From the NCBI GenBank assembly GCA_000720845.1, contig JODU01000003.1, positions 248,001-312,000 of the forward strand: a stretch of 64,000 bases of DNA, read 5' to 3'. Below, piece by piece: positions 27,954-36,536 of the stretch. Position numbers and translations under genes: made by a program. This DNA comes from Kitasatospora aureofaciens (lineage in GTDB: Bacteria; Actinomycetota; Actinomycetes; Streptomycetales; Streptomycetaceae). The first letter of the stretch is position 1. Every line of letters starts with the position of its first letter. Under the pieces are notes generated by a model, which was given only the letters and a program-made list of their open reading frames with translations, ran no database searches and was not told the DNA's origin.

Positions 27954-29472
27954 GCCGGCGGACCTCGTCGTCGTGGGCGCGGGCCCGGCCGGTATGGCCG
28001 CGGCGGCCACGGCGCTGGCCGGGGGACTGCGCGTCGTCCTGGTGGACTCCGGCACCGCCGTCGGCGGCCAGTACTGGCGGCACCCGCCGGAGCGCGCCCG
28101 CGCGGCCATCCCCACCGACGACCTGCACCACGGACTGCGCCGGTACCGCGCCCTGTGCGAGGCGTTGGCGGCGGGCCGGGCCGCGGGCCGGCTCGACCTG
28201 CGCCTGGGGCACCACGTCTGGTCCGCCGTCCGAGAGGGCGACGGGTTCGCGGTGCACGCGGTGGACCGTCGCGAGGCGCCGCGGGAGACCGCCCTCGTCC
28301 TGCGGGCGCCCAGGCTCCTGGCCGCCACCGGCGCCTACGACCGTCAACTGCCCTTCCCGGGCTGGGACCTGCCCGGGGTGCTGACCGTCGGCGGACTGCA
28401 GGCGCTGCTCAAGGGCGGCGGAGTGGCGGCCGGAAGCCGGGTGGCGCTGGGCGGCACCGGACCGTTCCTGCTGCCGGTCGCCGCCGGACTCGCGGCGCGC
28501 GGCGTCGAGGTCGTCGCGGTGTGCGAGGCGGCCCACCCGCGGGCGTGGCTGCGGCACCCCGGCGCGCTGCTGCGCAATCCCGGCAAGTGGGCCGAGGGAG
28601 CCGGGTACGCCGCCGCGCTCGTGCGCCACCGCGTCCCCGTCCGCCCGCGCACGGCGATCGTCGCGGCGGAGGGCGGCGCCCGCGTGACCTCGGTGCGGAT
28701 CGCCGCGCTGGCGCCGGACGGCAGCCCGCGCCCGGGTACCGAGCGACGCGTCGAGGTCGACGCGGTCGGCGTCGGCTGGGGCTTCGCACCGCAGCTCGAC
28801 CTGCTCGTCACCCTCGGTTGTGCCCTCACCGACTCGGCGGACGGCAACGTGGTGGCCGCGGTCGACGGCGGCCAGCGCACCACCGTCCCCGGTCTCTACG
28901 CCGCCGGGGAGACCTGTGGTGTGGGCGGGGCGGCGCTCGCCGTGAACGAGGGCCGCCTGGCCGCGGAGTCGGTCCTCGCCGACGCCGGCGCCACCCCCGT
29001 ACCGGCGAACAGGCGCCTGGCCGCGGTGCGTTCGGCGGTGGCCCGGCAGCGGGCCTTCGCCCGGGCGATGGCGCTGGCCCACCCGCTGCCTCCCGCCTGG
29101 CCCTCGTGGCTGACCGACGAGACGGTCGTGTGCCGCTGCGAGGAGGTGACCGCCGGGGCGATCCGGGCCGCCCGCGCCGACGGCGCCCACGACCACCGGC
29201 AGGTCAAGCAGCTGACCCGGGCCGGCATGGGCTGGTGCCAGGGCCGGATGTGCGGGCCCGCCGTGCACTGCCTCACGGCGGGGCGGCGGGCGTACGAGCC
29301 CGCGGAACGACTCGTCGCGACGCCCGTCACCCTCGGGGCGCTCGCCGACCTCGACGAAGCACCGACGGCACCGACCGCACCGACCGCACCACAGGCATTG
29401 ACCGCACCGCAGGCATCGACGGCACCGCCCGCGTCGACGGACAACGGTGAAACCGACAAGGAGTGTTCATGA
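27946..29472 (+). CDS. D-hydroxyproline dehydrogenase, FAD/NAD subunit (HcnB-like)
   Basis: 508 residues. The N-terminal nucleotide fold is DLVVVGAGPAGMAAAATAL (about 5-23), then a second one near GVAAGSRVALGGTGPFLLPV. A BFD-like [2Fe-2S] domain follows with C396, C398, C431 and C436 (VCRCEEV...WCQGRMCGP). The last 35 residues are an Ala/Pro/Thr tail (APTAPTAPTAPQALTAPQ), likely an unstructured extension. Homologous subunits occur in cyanide synthase, octopine oxidase and hydroxyproline dehydrogenase; the neighbours select the last. ATG overlaps the ferredoxin gene. Confidence 0.88.
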   Translation: MSEPADLVVVGAGPAGMAAAATALAGGLRVVLVDSGTAVGGQYWRHPPERARAAIPTDDLHHGLRRYRALCEALAAGRAAGRLDLRLGHHVWSAVREGDGFAVHAVDRREAPRETALVLRAPRLLAATGAYDRQLPFPGWDLPGVLTVGGLQALLKGGGVAAGSRVALGGTGPFLLPVAAGLAARGVEVVAVCEAAHPRAWLRHPGALLRNPGKWAEGAGYAAALVRHRVPVRPRTAIVAAEGGARVTSVRIAALAPDGSPRPGTERRVEVDAVGVGWGFAPQLDLLVTLGCALTDSADGNVVAAVDGGQRTTVPGLYAAGETCGVGGAALAVNEGRLAAESVLADAGATPVPANRRLAAVRSAVARQRAFARAMALAHPLPPAWPSWLTDETVVCRCEEVTAGAIRAARADGAHDHRQVKQLTRAGMGWCQGRMCGPAVHCLTAGRRAYEPAERLVATPVTLGALADLDEAPTAPTAPTAPQALTAPQASTAPPASTDNGETDKECS

Positions 29473-30365
29473 GCGAGACCCGCAAGCCCTGGCACGGCGT
29501 CATCGTCGCGACCAGCCTGCCGTTCAACGACGACCTCTCGGTCGACTTCGCGGCCTACGGCGAGAGCGTCGCACACCTCGCCGAGCAGGGGATGCACGGC
29601 GTCGCGCCGAACGGCTCACTGGGCGAGTACCAGACCCTCACCTACGAGGAGCGCGACCGCGTGGTCGAGACCGCCCTCGCCAACGCCCCCGAAGGGTTCA
29701 CCGTCATGCCGGGCGTCGGCGCCTACGGCGGTCGCGAGGCCGAGCGGCACGCCAGGTTCGCCAAGGACGCGGGCTGCCAGGCCGTCATGTGCCTGCCGCC
29801 CAACGCCTACCGCGCCGACGACCGCGCGGTGCTCGAACACTTCGAGCGGGTGGCCTCGGCCGGTCTGCCCGTCACCGCGTACAACAACCCCATCGACACC
29901 AAGGTGGACCTGCGCCCCGACCTGCTGGCCAAGCTGTACGCCGAAGGGTTCATCGTCGGGGTCAAGGAGTTCTCCGGCGACGTCCGGCGCTGCTACGAGA
30001 TCTCCGAGCTGGCCCCGGGCCTCGACCTCATGATCGGCACCGACGACACCGTGCTGGAGGTGGCCGTCGCCGGGGCCAAGGGCTGGGTCGCCGGGTACCC
30101 GCAGGTCTTCCCCCGGGCCTGTCTCGCCCTGTACGAGGCGTCCGTGCGGGGCGACCTGGAGACGGCGCTGCCGCTCTACCGTCAACTGCACCCGGTGCTG
30201 CGGTGGGACAGCAAGACGGAGTTCGTCCAGGCCATCAAGCTCGGCCAGGAGATGACCGGCCGCCGCGGTGGTGTCTGCCGCCCGCCGCGACAGCCGCTCG
30301 GCCCGGAGACCGAGGCCGTCGTGCGCGCCGCCACCCAGGCCCTCGTCGACGCCGGGGTGAACTGA
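29469..30365 (+). CDS. DapA-family 1-pyrroline-4-hydroxy-2-carboxylate deaminase (putative)
   Basis: 298-residue dihydrodipicolinate-synthase-superfamily protein. Schiff-base Lys K166 (VGVKEFSGD) and Tyr138 (AYNNP) are in place; GSLGEYQTLTYEER is the usual GxxGE region. In hydroxyproline operons this enzyme deaminates the pyrroline to alpha-ketoglutarate semialdehyde. ATG 29469 was chosen over GTG 29463 because the latter overlaps the AAGGAG ribosome site, and the ATG gives an ATGA overlap with the previous stop. N-acetylneuraminate lyase or KDG aldolase activity would be the alternatives. Confidence 0.87.
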   Translation: MSETRKPWHGVIVATSLPFNDDLSVDFAAYGESVAHLAEQGMHGVAPNGSLGEYQTLTYEERDRVVETALANAPEGFTVMPGVGAYGGREAERHARFAKDAGCQAVMCLPPNAYRADDRAVLEHFERVASAGLPVTAYNNPIDTKVDLRPDLLAKLYAEGFIVGVKEFSGDVRRCYEISELAPGLDLMIGTDDTVLEVAVAGAKGWVAGYPQVFPRACLALYEASVRGDLETALPLYRQLHPVLRWDSKTEFVQAIKLGQEMTGRRGGVCRPPRQPLGPETEAVVRAATQALVDAGVN

Positions 30366-30367
30366 CG

Positions 30368-31369
30368 ATGCGTTCGACGGTCTGCTACCACGCCGTCGAC
30401 TCGCACACCGAGGGAATGCCCACCCGCGTGATCACGGGCGGGGTGGGCGTCCTCCCCGGCGCGACGATGTTCGAGAAACGGCAGCGCTTCGTCGCCGAAC
30501 GCGACCACCTGCGCACCCTGCTCATGTGCGAACCGCGCGGGCACGCCTCGATGTCCGGGGCCATTCTGCAACCGCCCACCCGGCCCGACGCCGACTACGG
30601 CGTGCTCTTCATCGAGGTCTCCGGCTGCCTGCCGATGTGCGGGCACGGGACCATCGGGGTCGCGACGGTCCTCGTCGAGACCGGCATGGTCGAGGTGACC
30701 GAGCCGGAGACCCTGGTGCGGCTCGACACCCCGGCCGGACTGGTCACGGCCCGGGTGCGGGTGCGCGACGGCCACGCCGAGTCGGTGACCCTGGAGAACG
30801 TCGCCTCGTACTGCCACGCACTCGACCAGGTCGTGGACGTCCCCGGATACGGTGCGGTGCGGTACGACATCGCCTACGGCGGCAACTTCTACGCCTTCGT
30901 CCGCACCGACGACCTCGGCATCCCCTTCGGGCGGGCACACAAGCAGCCGCTGCTCGACGCCGGACTGGCCGTCATGGGCGCGATCAACAAGCAGAACCCG
31001 GTGTCCCACCCGGAGAACCCGGAGATCGACGTGTGCCACCACGTCTACCTGGAGGCCCCCGGATCGACCGCCCGGCACTCGCGGCACGCCATGGCGATCC
31101 ATCCGGGCTGGTTCGACCGCTCGCCCTGCGGCACGGGCACCAGCGCCCGGATGGCGCAGCTGCACGCCCGCGGTCTGCTGCCCGCCGGTCAGGACTTCGT
31201 CAACGAGTCCTTCATCGGCTCCCGCTTCGTCGGGCGGGTGCTGGGGGAGACCACGGTCGGGGACCGCCCGGCCGTCCTGCCGTCCGTCACCGGCCGCGCC
31301 TGGATCACCGGGACCGCGCAGTACCTGCTCGACCCCTCGGACCCCTACCCGGCGGGTTTCACCCTCTGA
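30368..31369 (+). CDS. 4-hydroxyproline 2-epimerase (proline racemase family)
   Basis: 333 residues. Both catalytic cysteines are present, C91 in LPMCGHGTIG and C254 in RSPCGTGTSA. Two Cys means epimerase or racemase, not the dehydratase subgroup, in which the second is Thr. It interconverts trans-4-hydroxy-L-proline and cis-4-hydroxy-D-proline, the first step of the pathway. It begins 2 bp after the deaminase stop and ends by overlapping the convergent GntR gene by 11 bp. Confidence 0.92.
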   Translation: MRSTVCYHAVDSHTEGMPTRVITGGVGVLPGATMFEKRQRFVAERDHLRTLLMCEPRGHASMSGAILQPPTRPDADYGVLFIEVSGCLPMCGHGTIGVATVLVETGMVEVTEPETLVRLDTPAGLVTARVRVRDGHAESVTLENVASYCHALDQVVDVPGYGAVRYDIAYGGNFYAFVRTDDLGIPFGRAHKQPLLDAGLAVMGAINKQNPVSHPENPEIDVCHHVYLEAPGSTARHSRHAMAIHPGWFDRSPCGTGTSARMAQLHARGLLPAGQDFVNESFIGSRFVGRVLGETTVGDRPAVLPSVTGRAWITGTAQYLLDPSDPYPAGFTL

Positions 31370-32039
31370 CGGACCCGGCGGTGCCGTCCGCCCAGAGCGT
31401 GCGGACGTGCGCGAGATGGGTGCGCATGCACTCCTCGGCCTCCTGGCCGCGGCCGGCCACCATCAGGTCCAGCAGGTCGACGTGCTCCTGGGCGGAAGCC
31501 ACCAGCCGCCCCGCCTCGTCGAGGCTGCCCAGCCCGAACAGGCGGGAACGCTTGCGAAGGTCGGCCACCACCTCCACCAGGTGGTGGTTGCCGGCCAGGG
31601 CCAGCAGTTCGAGGTGGAAGCGGTGATCGGCTTCGAGGTACTTGAGGACGTCGTGCTCCCGGGCCGCGGTGACGATCTGCTGCGCCAGCGGACGCAGCGC
31701 CTCCAACTGCCCGGCGGTCGCGGTCGCGGTGACGCGGCCCACGGTGGGAACCTCGATCAGGGTCCGGATCTCGGTGAACTCGTCGAGGTCCCGCTCGGTC
31801 ATCTCGGTGATGCGGAACCCCTTGTTGCGCACCGCTTCGACCAGGCCCTCCCGGGCCAGGTCCAGCATGGCCTCGCGCACCGGGGTGGCGGAGACGCCCA
31901 GTTCGGCGGCGAGGGTGGGGGCGGAGTAGACCACACCGGGACGCAGGTCACCGGCGATGAGGGCGGCCCGCAGCGCGTCGGCGACCTGATCGCGCAGATG
32001 GGTCTGGACGGAGATCGCCCGCGAGGTGAGGTGCGGCAT
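31359..32039 (-). CDS. GntR family regulator, FCD subfamily
   Basis: 226 residues: a winged HTH at about 10-75 (LRDQVADALRAALIAGDLRP; ELGVSATPVREAMLDLAREG) and an FCD helical domain with candidate metal ligands (LEADHRFHLELLALAGNHHL). FCD regulators bind carboxylic acids or amino-acid derivatives. It faces the hydroxyproline genes, and its promoter carries the same GTGACATTG-4-GTGAGG box as theirs, so it is the probable local regulator, also of itself. Confidence 0.92.
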   Translation of the reverse strand: MPHLTSRAISVQTHLRDQVADALRAALIAGDLRPGVVYSAPTLAAELGVSATPVREAMLDLAREGLVEAVRNKGFRITEMTERDLDEFTEIRTLIEVPTVGRVTATATAGQLEALRPLAQQIVTAAREHDVLKYLEADHRFHLELLALAGNHHLVEVVADLRKRSRLFGLGSLDEAGRLVASAQEHVDLLDLMVAGRGQEAEECMRTHLAHVRTLWADGTAGSVRG

Positions 32040-32070
32040 CCGTGCTCCTGCGTCCGTCCAGCCAACGACC

Positions 32071-32089
32071 CCTCACTATACAATGTCAC
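32071..32089. promoter_or_regulatory. Operator candidate at the FCD-GntR promoter
   Basis: CCTCACTATACAATGTCAC on the plus strand, i.e. GTGACATTGTATAGTGAGG toward the gene: 15 of 19 positions equal to the box at 26495-26513, all differences falling in the central four. It is 32 bp before the regulator's start. Confidence 0.65.
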
Positions 32090-32209
32090 GTTGCGTAGCC
32101 CGTCCGGGGTGATCCCGCGGTGTCCGGTTCTCGACGGTGCGCGGTAATTGCCTGGACTGTGACCCCCGTCCGACGGGAAACTTCCCGCTTCCGAACCTCC
32201 GGGGGTGTG

Positions 32210-34072
32210 ATGGGGACAACAGATACGCGAGGACCGGCGCCGGGCAGGAGCGCGGTCGTCCTGGCGCTGCGCCACTACGGCCGGGAACTGCTGCGACTAC
32301 GACGACTGGCCCTGCCCGCGCTGCTGCTGCCGGCCGTGGGCAACATCGGCATCCGCTACGTCGCTCCGCTGCTGATCGCCAAGCTGGCCGGACAGGCCGC
32401 CGACGAGGGCGGCCTCGCCCTGGGCCCGGCGCTGCCGTACGTGCTGGGCTTCGGTGTGACGCTGCTGCTCGCCGAGACCGTCTGGCGGATCGGGCAGCAC
32501 TGTCTGAACCGCGTCGAGGCCCTCGGCATGGAGCACCTGTACGTGCGCGGCATGGACGAACTCCTCGCCAAGGACGCCGCGTTCTTCCACGACAACTTCG
32601 CGGGCTCCCTGACCAAACGGGTGCTCAGCTACGGCAAGCGCTTCGAGGACTTCGTCGACACCCTGACGTACCGGATCGTGGGCAGTCTCGTCCCCCTGGT
32701 GTTCGGTGCCGTCGTGCTCTGGAGCTACGAACCGATGCTCGTCGTCGGCCTGTTCGTCATGATCGCGCTGACGGCGGCGGCCGCGACCCCGCTGATCCGC
32801 CGTCGGCAGAGGCTCGTCAACGCCCGGGAGGCCGCTGTCGCCCTGGTCTCCGGCCATGTCGCCGACAGCCTCATGAACATGGAGACCATCCGGGCCTTCG
32901 CGGCCGAGCGGCGGGAGGCCGACGAACACCGCAGCCGGGTCGCGGACTCCCGGCGCCTGACCCTGAGGTCGTGGGACTACGGCAACCTGCGCGTGGACAC
33001 CCTGATCGCACCCATGTCCGTACTGACCAACGTGCTGGGCCTGCTGGTCGCCATCGCCTTCGGCGGCCCGGGGCAGGGGGTGGAGGAGGTCGTCGTCGCC
33101 TTCACCTACTACTCCAACGCCACCCAGATCATGTTCGAGTTCAACCAGATCTACCGGCGGCTGGAAAGCTCGATGACCGAGGCCGCCCAGTTCACGGAGC
33201 TGCTCCTGGACCCGCCCACCGTGCTGGACGCCGAGGCGCCCGAACCCCTCGCGCCGCGGGACACCGGCATCCGCTTCGAGGCGGTGACCTTCGCCCACAC
33301 GGGTGCGAAGCCGATCTTCCAGGGACTCGCCCTGGACGTGCCCGCGGGCGCCCGGATCGGCCTGGTCGGCAGGTCCGGCGGCGGCAAGACCACGCTCACC
33401 CGGCTCCTGCTGCGGATGTCCGACATCGACCACGGACGCATCCTGATCGGCGGTCAGGACATCAGCCGGCTGCGCCAGACCGACCTGCGCTCCCTGATCG
33501 CCTACGTCCCGCAGGAACCCGCCATGTTCCACCGCAGCCTGCGGGACAACATCGCCTTTGCCCGGCCGGGGGCCACCGACGAGGAGATCCACGCGGCCGC
33601 CGCGGCAGCGCACGTCACGGAGTTCGCCGAACAGCTCCCCGACGGCTTCGGCACGCTGGTCGGGGAGCGGGGGGTGAAGCTGTCCGGCGGCCAGCGTCAG
33701 CGTGTCGCCCTGGCCCGGGCGGTCCTGCGGGACGCTCCGGTCCTGCTGCTCGACGAGGCGACCAGCGCCCTGGACTCGGAGAGCGAACTCCTCGTCCAGG
33801 ACGCCCTGTGGCGACTGATGGACGGACGCACGGCCCTCGTGGTCGCGCACCGCCTGAGCACCGTCGCCGGCATGGACCGCCTCGTCGTCCTGGACCGCGG
33901 ACGCGTCGTGGAGCAGGGCTCACACCATGAACTGCTCGCGGCTCAGGGCGCCTACGCCAGGCTGTGGCAGCACCAGTCCGGCGGCTTCCTCGGCGAGAGC
34001 ACCGAGTCCGCCTCGGAGGGCGAGAGCACCGGGACCGGGTCGGAGTCGGCCCTGGAACGCCCGGTCGGCTGA
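32210..34072 (+). CDS. ABC transporter, fused permease/ATPase (half-transporter)
   Basis: 620 residues. A six-helix ABC membrane domain covers about 20-330 (LLRLRRLALPALLLPAVGNI; DTLTYRIVGSLVPLVFGAVV), then an ATPase domain with Walker A GRSGGGKTT (about 387), signature LSGGQRQ (about 491) and Walker B VLLLDEATSAL. This is an exporter-type half-transporter that must dimerise. ATG 32210 gives a clean N-terminus; GTG 32207 is equally possible. The palindrome CGGGAA-AC-TTCCCG (32174-32187) lies just upstream. Divergent from the GntR gene. Cargo unknown; a role in hydroxyproline export or use is not shown. Confidence 0.92.
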   Translation: MGTTDTRGPAPGRSAVVLALRHYGRELLRLRRLALPALLLPAVGNIGIRYVAPLLIAKLAGQAADEGGLALGPALPYVLGFGVTLLLAETVWRIGQHCLNRVEALGMEHLYVRGMDELLAKDAAFFHDNFAGSLTKRVLSYGKRFEDFVDTLTYRIVGSLVPLVFGAVVLWSYEPMLVVGLFVMIALTAAAATPLIRRRQRLVNAREAAVALVSGHVADSLMNMETIRAFAAERREADEHRSRVADSRRLTLRSWDYGNLRVDTLIAPMSVLTNVLGLLVAIAFGGPGQGVEEVVVAFTYYSNATQIMFEFNQIYRRLESSMTEAAQFTELLLDPPTVLDAEAPEPLAPRDTGIRFEAVTFAHTGAKPIFQGLALDVPAGARIGLVGRSGGGKTTLTRLLLRMSDIDHGRILIGGQDISRLRQTDLRSLIAYVPQEPAMFHRSLRDNIAFARPGATDEEIHAAAAAAHVTEFAEQLPDGFGTLVGERGVKLSGGQRQRVALARAVLRDAPVLLLDEATSALDSESELLVQDALWRLMDGRTALVVAHRLSTVAGMDRLVVLDRGRVVEQGSHHELLAAQGAYARLWQHQSGGFLGESTESASEGESTGTGSESALERPVG

Positions 34073-34109
34073 CGGTCCCGCGGTCGCGGCGCGGACGGAG
34101 CGGGCGGCG

Positions 34110-35936
34110 TCAGTCGTCGTACGACAGCCCGTGTCCGGAGCGGAAGAGGACCTGGGTCGGGTCGTCGGCCCGCTGGACGGGAACGGGCAGCTTGCCGCGC
34201 GGCTCGACCCGGCCGGCGATCACCCGGGCGGCGGCCCGCAGTTCGACCTCGGTCCAGCAGTAGGAGACCAGGGAGGCCGGGACGTCGCCGAGGTGGGCGA
34301 TGTCGTAGGGGTTGCGCACCGCGAGGTGGACGACGGGGACGCCCGTCGCGCGCAGCCGGGACACCAGGGTGCGCTGGGCACTGGTGGGGCCGACGTTGTC
34401 GGTGGTGACGATCACCGCGTCCCGTCCCCGTGCGGCGGCCACGGCCTCGTCGATCTTCGCCGCGTCGGGCTCCCGGCCGGTGGCGAGGTGGGTGGTGCGG
34501 TAGCCCAGCTCCTCGAACGCCCGGGCCAGCTCGGGCACCGTGGTGCGGGTGTCGTCGGTCGGGAAGGCCGGGTCGGCGCCGGTCACGAGCAGCTTCCGCT
34601 GTCTGCTCCGCAGCGGGAGCGCCGCGTCCTCGTTGACCAGCAGGGTGGTGGTGCGCTCGGCGATCCGGGCGGCGGCGAGCCGGTGCCCGCGGGCGCCGAC
34701 GACCCGGTCGACCTCCTCGCGGGAGGTGTAGGGGCTGCCGCTGAACAGGCCGGCCTTGTCCTTGATCCGCAGGATGCGCAGGACCGACTCGTCGAGCCGG
34801 TCCTCGGTGATCTCCCCGCTGCGCACGGCGGCCAGGACGCCGTGGTAGGCGACGTCGATGTCGGGCGGGAACAGCAGTTGGTCGGCGCCGGCCTTGAGGG
34901 CGAGGACGGGCACGCGGTCGTCGCCGTACTTGGTGCGCACGCCGGCCATGTTGAGGGCGTCGGTGACGATCACGCCGTCGAAGCCGAGTTCGCCGCGCAG
35001 CACGCCCTTCAGGATGGCGGGCGACAGGGTGGCCGGCTCGTTGCTGGGGTCGAGCGCGGGGACCTGGAGGTGCGCGGTCATGATCGAGTCGACGCCGGCG
35101 GCGATCGCGGCCCGGAAGGGCGGGGCGTCGACGCGGTCCCACTCCTCGCGGGTGTGGGTGATCACCGGCAGTCCGGTGTGGCTGTCCTGCCCGGTGTCGC
35201 CGTGGCCGGGGAAGTGCTTGGCGCAGGCCACCACGCCGGTCTGCTGATAGCCCGTCACCTGGGCCGCCACCATGCGCCCGACCTCGCGCGCGTCGGCGCC
35301 GAAGGACCGGACGTTGATGATGGGGTTGGCCGGGTTGACGTTGACGTCGGCGACCGGGGCGAAGTTCTGATGGATGCCCAGGGCGGCGAGTTCGGTGCCC
35401 GAGATGCGCCCGGCGGCGCGCGCGTCGGAGAGCGAGCGGCCCGCGCCGAGCGCCATCGCACCCGGCAACTGGGTGGCGCCGCTGCCGATGCGGACGTTGG
35501 CCCCGTGCTCCTGGTCGATGGAGATCAGGGACGGCACGGGGGTGGGGAGGGCGAGCGAGGCCCGCTGCACACCGTTGGACAGGTCCGCGACCTGGCGGGG
35601 GTCCTGGATGTTGTTCGCCCAGCCGGAGAAGTAGATGACACCGCCGATGTGGTACTTGGCGATCAGCTCGGCCACGGAGCGGACGCCGAGTTCCCTGAGG
35701 TTGCGGTCCTGGTCGAACTGGCTGGGGGAGGTCGCCGACGTACCGTAGAAGTAGGGGACGAACAGCTGGCCGACCTTCGCCTCGGTGCTCATCCTGGAGA
35801 TGATCTTCTTGAGGCGGTGGTCGCGCCCGTGCGCGGCCGCGGGGGTGGCCGTCACCCCCACGGCGCCCGCCGTGCTCGCGGCGACCACGGTCGCGGAGGC
35901 GAGAACGGTCCGTCTGGACAGACTCCGGTCCTGCAT
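34110..35936 (-). CDS. Tat-exported glycoside hydrolase family 3 (NagZ-like)
   Basis: 608 residues. Twin-arginine signal RSLSRRTVLASATVVAAS at the start. The GH3 TIM barrel has KHFPGHGDTGQDSHTGLP, including the Asp/His dyad of NagZ-type beta-N-acetylglucosaminidases, and nucleophile-region Asp in VIVTDALNMAGV. A GH3_C domain follows, ending in LSYDD. I chose ATG 35936, which follows GGAAGGAG by 9 bases; earlier in-frame ATGs lack ribosome sites and would displace the Tat motif. dre-like GGTCTAG elements in its promoter fit chitin/GlcNAc control. Acts outside the cell on GlcNAc-containing polymers (inferred). Confidence 0.92.
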   Translation of the reverse strand: MQDRSLSRRTVLASATVVAASTAGAVGVTATPAAAHGRDHRLKKIISRMSTEAKVGQLFVPYFYGTSATSPSQFDQDRNLRELGVRSVAELIAKYHIGGVIYFSGWANNIQDPRQVADLSNGVQRASLALPTPVPSLISIDQEHGANVRIGSGATQLPGAMALGAGRSLSDARAAGRISGTELAALGIHQNFAPVADVNVNPANPIINVRSFGADAREVGRMVAAQVTGYQQTGVVACAKHFPGHGDTGQDSHTGLPVITHTREEWDRVDAPPFRAAIAAGVDSIMTAHLQVPALDPSNEPATLSPAILKGVLRGELGFDGVIVTDALNMAGVRTKYGDDRVPVLALKAGADQLLFPPDIDVAYHGVLAAVRSGEITEDRLDESVLRILRIKDKAGLFSGSPYTSREEVDRVVGARGHRLAAARIAERTTTLLVNEDAALPLRSRQRKLLVTGADPAFPTDDTRTTVPELARAFEELGYRTTHLATGREPDAAKIDEAVAAARGRDAVIVTTDNVGPTSAQRTLVSRLRATGVPVVHLAVRNPYDIAHLGDVPASLVSYCWTEVELRAAARVIAGRVEPRGKLPVPVQRADDPTQVLFRSGHGLSYDD

Positions 35937-36037
35937 GCGGACATGCTCCTTCCAGCCTTGCACGTCAAGGGAGTTGAAGGAAATTTGGAGGACTCCGAAC
36001 AGCGGGAAACGTAGCCTGCGCGTCACGGGCGGGCAAG

Positions 36038-36064
36038 AGGTCTAGACAAAATAGGTCTAGGCCA
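36038..36064. promoter_or_regulatory. Two dre-like (DasR-type) elements before the GH3 gene
   Basis: AGGTCTAGACAA (36038-36049) and AGGTCTAGGCCA (36053-36064) each match 10 of 12 positions of the DasR consensus core TGGTCTAGACCA. The second overlaps the stop codon of the thioesterase gene. DasR controls GlcNAc and chitin genes in Streptomyces, which suits a NagZ-like enzyme. Confidence 0.5.
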
Positions 36065-36536
36065 CCGCGGGGATCGAGCGGCCCGCCCAATCCGGAGCCG
36101 GTTCGGTCAGGTCCGTGACGCGGCGCCGGACCGCGTCCGGGAACGCGGCGGCCCGGCCCGACCGCCGGTCGACGTGGACCCCGAGCAGCTCGGTCGTCGC
36201 CACCGGGACCGCGCCGGACGACGGCCCCGCCCCCGGTCCGGACACCACGTACATCTCGTGCGCGAAGCGCGCCTTGCGGGCCGCCGCGCCCAGCACCCGG
36301 GTACGGACGGCGAGGTGCGAGGCCTCGGGGACCTCCCTCAGGAAGCGGACGTGGGACTCGACCGTGTAGAGGGAGCAGCCCGTTCTCCCGCGGTAGCCGG
36401 AGTCCAGGCCCGTCGCGGCCATCAGCGCGTCCGTGGCGTGGCCGAAGACGAGGACGTAGTAGGCCTCGCTCATATGGCCGTTGTAGTCGACCCACTCCGG
36501 GCGGACCGTGCTGCGGAACAGGGGGAGCCTCGTCAC
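36057..36536 (-). CDS. Acyl-CoA thioesterase, likely betainyl-CoA thioesterase
   Basis: 159-residue hot-dog fold thioesterase (4HBT): VRPEWVDYNGHMSEAYYVLV (about 10-29) holds the catalytic Asp/Asn-Gly-His segment. GTG 36536 overlaps the stop of the dehydrogenase by 4 bp. In carnitine operons (CdhB) this enzyme hydrolyses betainyl-CoA to glycine betaine; order and overlap support that here. A generic thioesterase is possible if the operon were something else. Long upstream frames were rejected because they cover the dehydrogenase gene. Confidence 0.83.
   Translation of the reverse strand: MTRLPLFRSTVRPEWVDYNGHMSEAYYVLVFGHATDALMAATGLDSGYRGRTGCSLYTVESHVRFLREVPEASHLAVRTRVLGAAARKARFAHEMYVVSGPGAGPSSGAVPVATTELLGVHVDRRSGRAAAFPDAVRRRVTDLTEPAPDWAGRSIPAVA

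Noticed and set aside
29360..29440. CRISPR-like short repeats
   Set aside because: These are in-frame codon repeats for an Ala/Pro/Thr tail, with no spacers.
35937..36026. Longer N-terminus for the GH3 protein
   Set aside because: It would put 30 residues before the twin-arginine signal and lacks a ribosome site; ATG 35936 follows GGAAGGAG.
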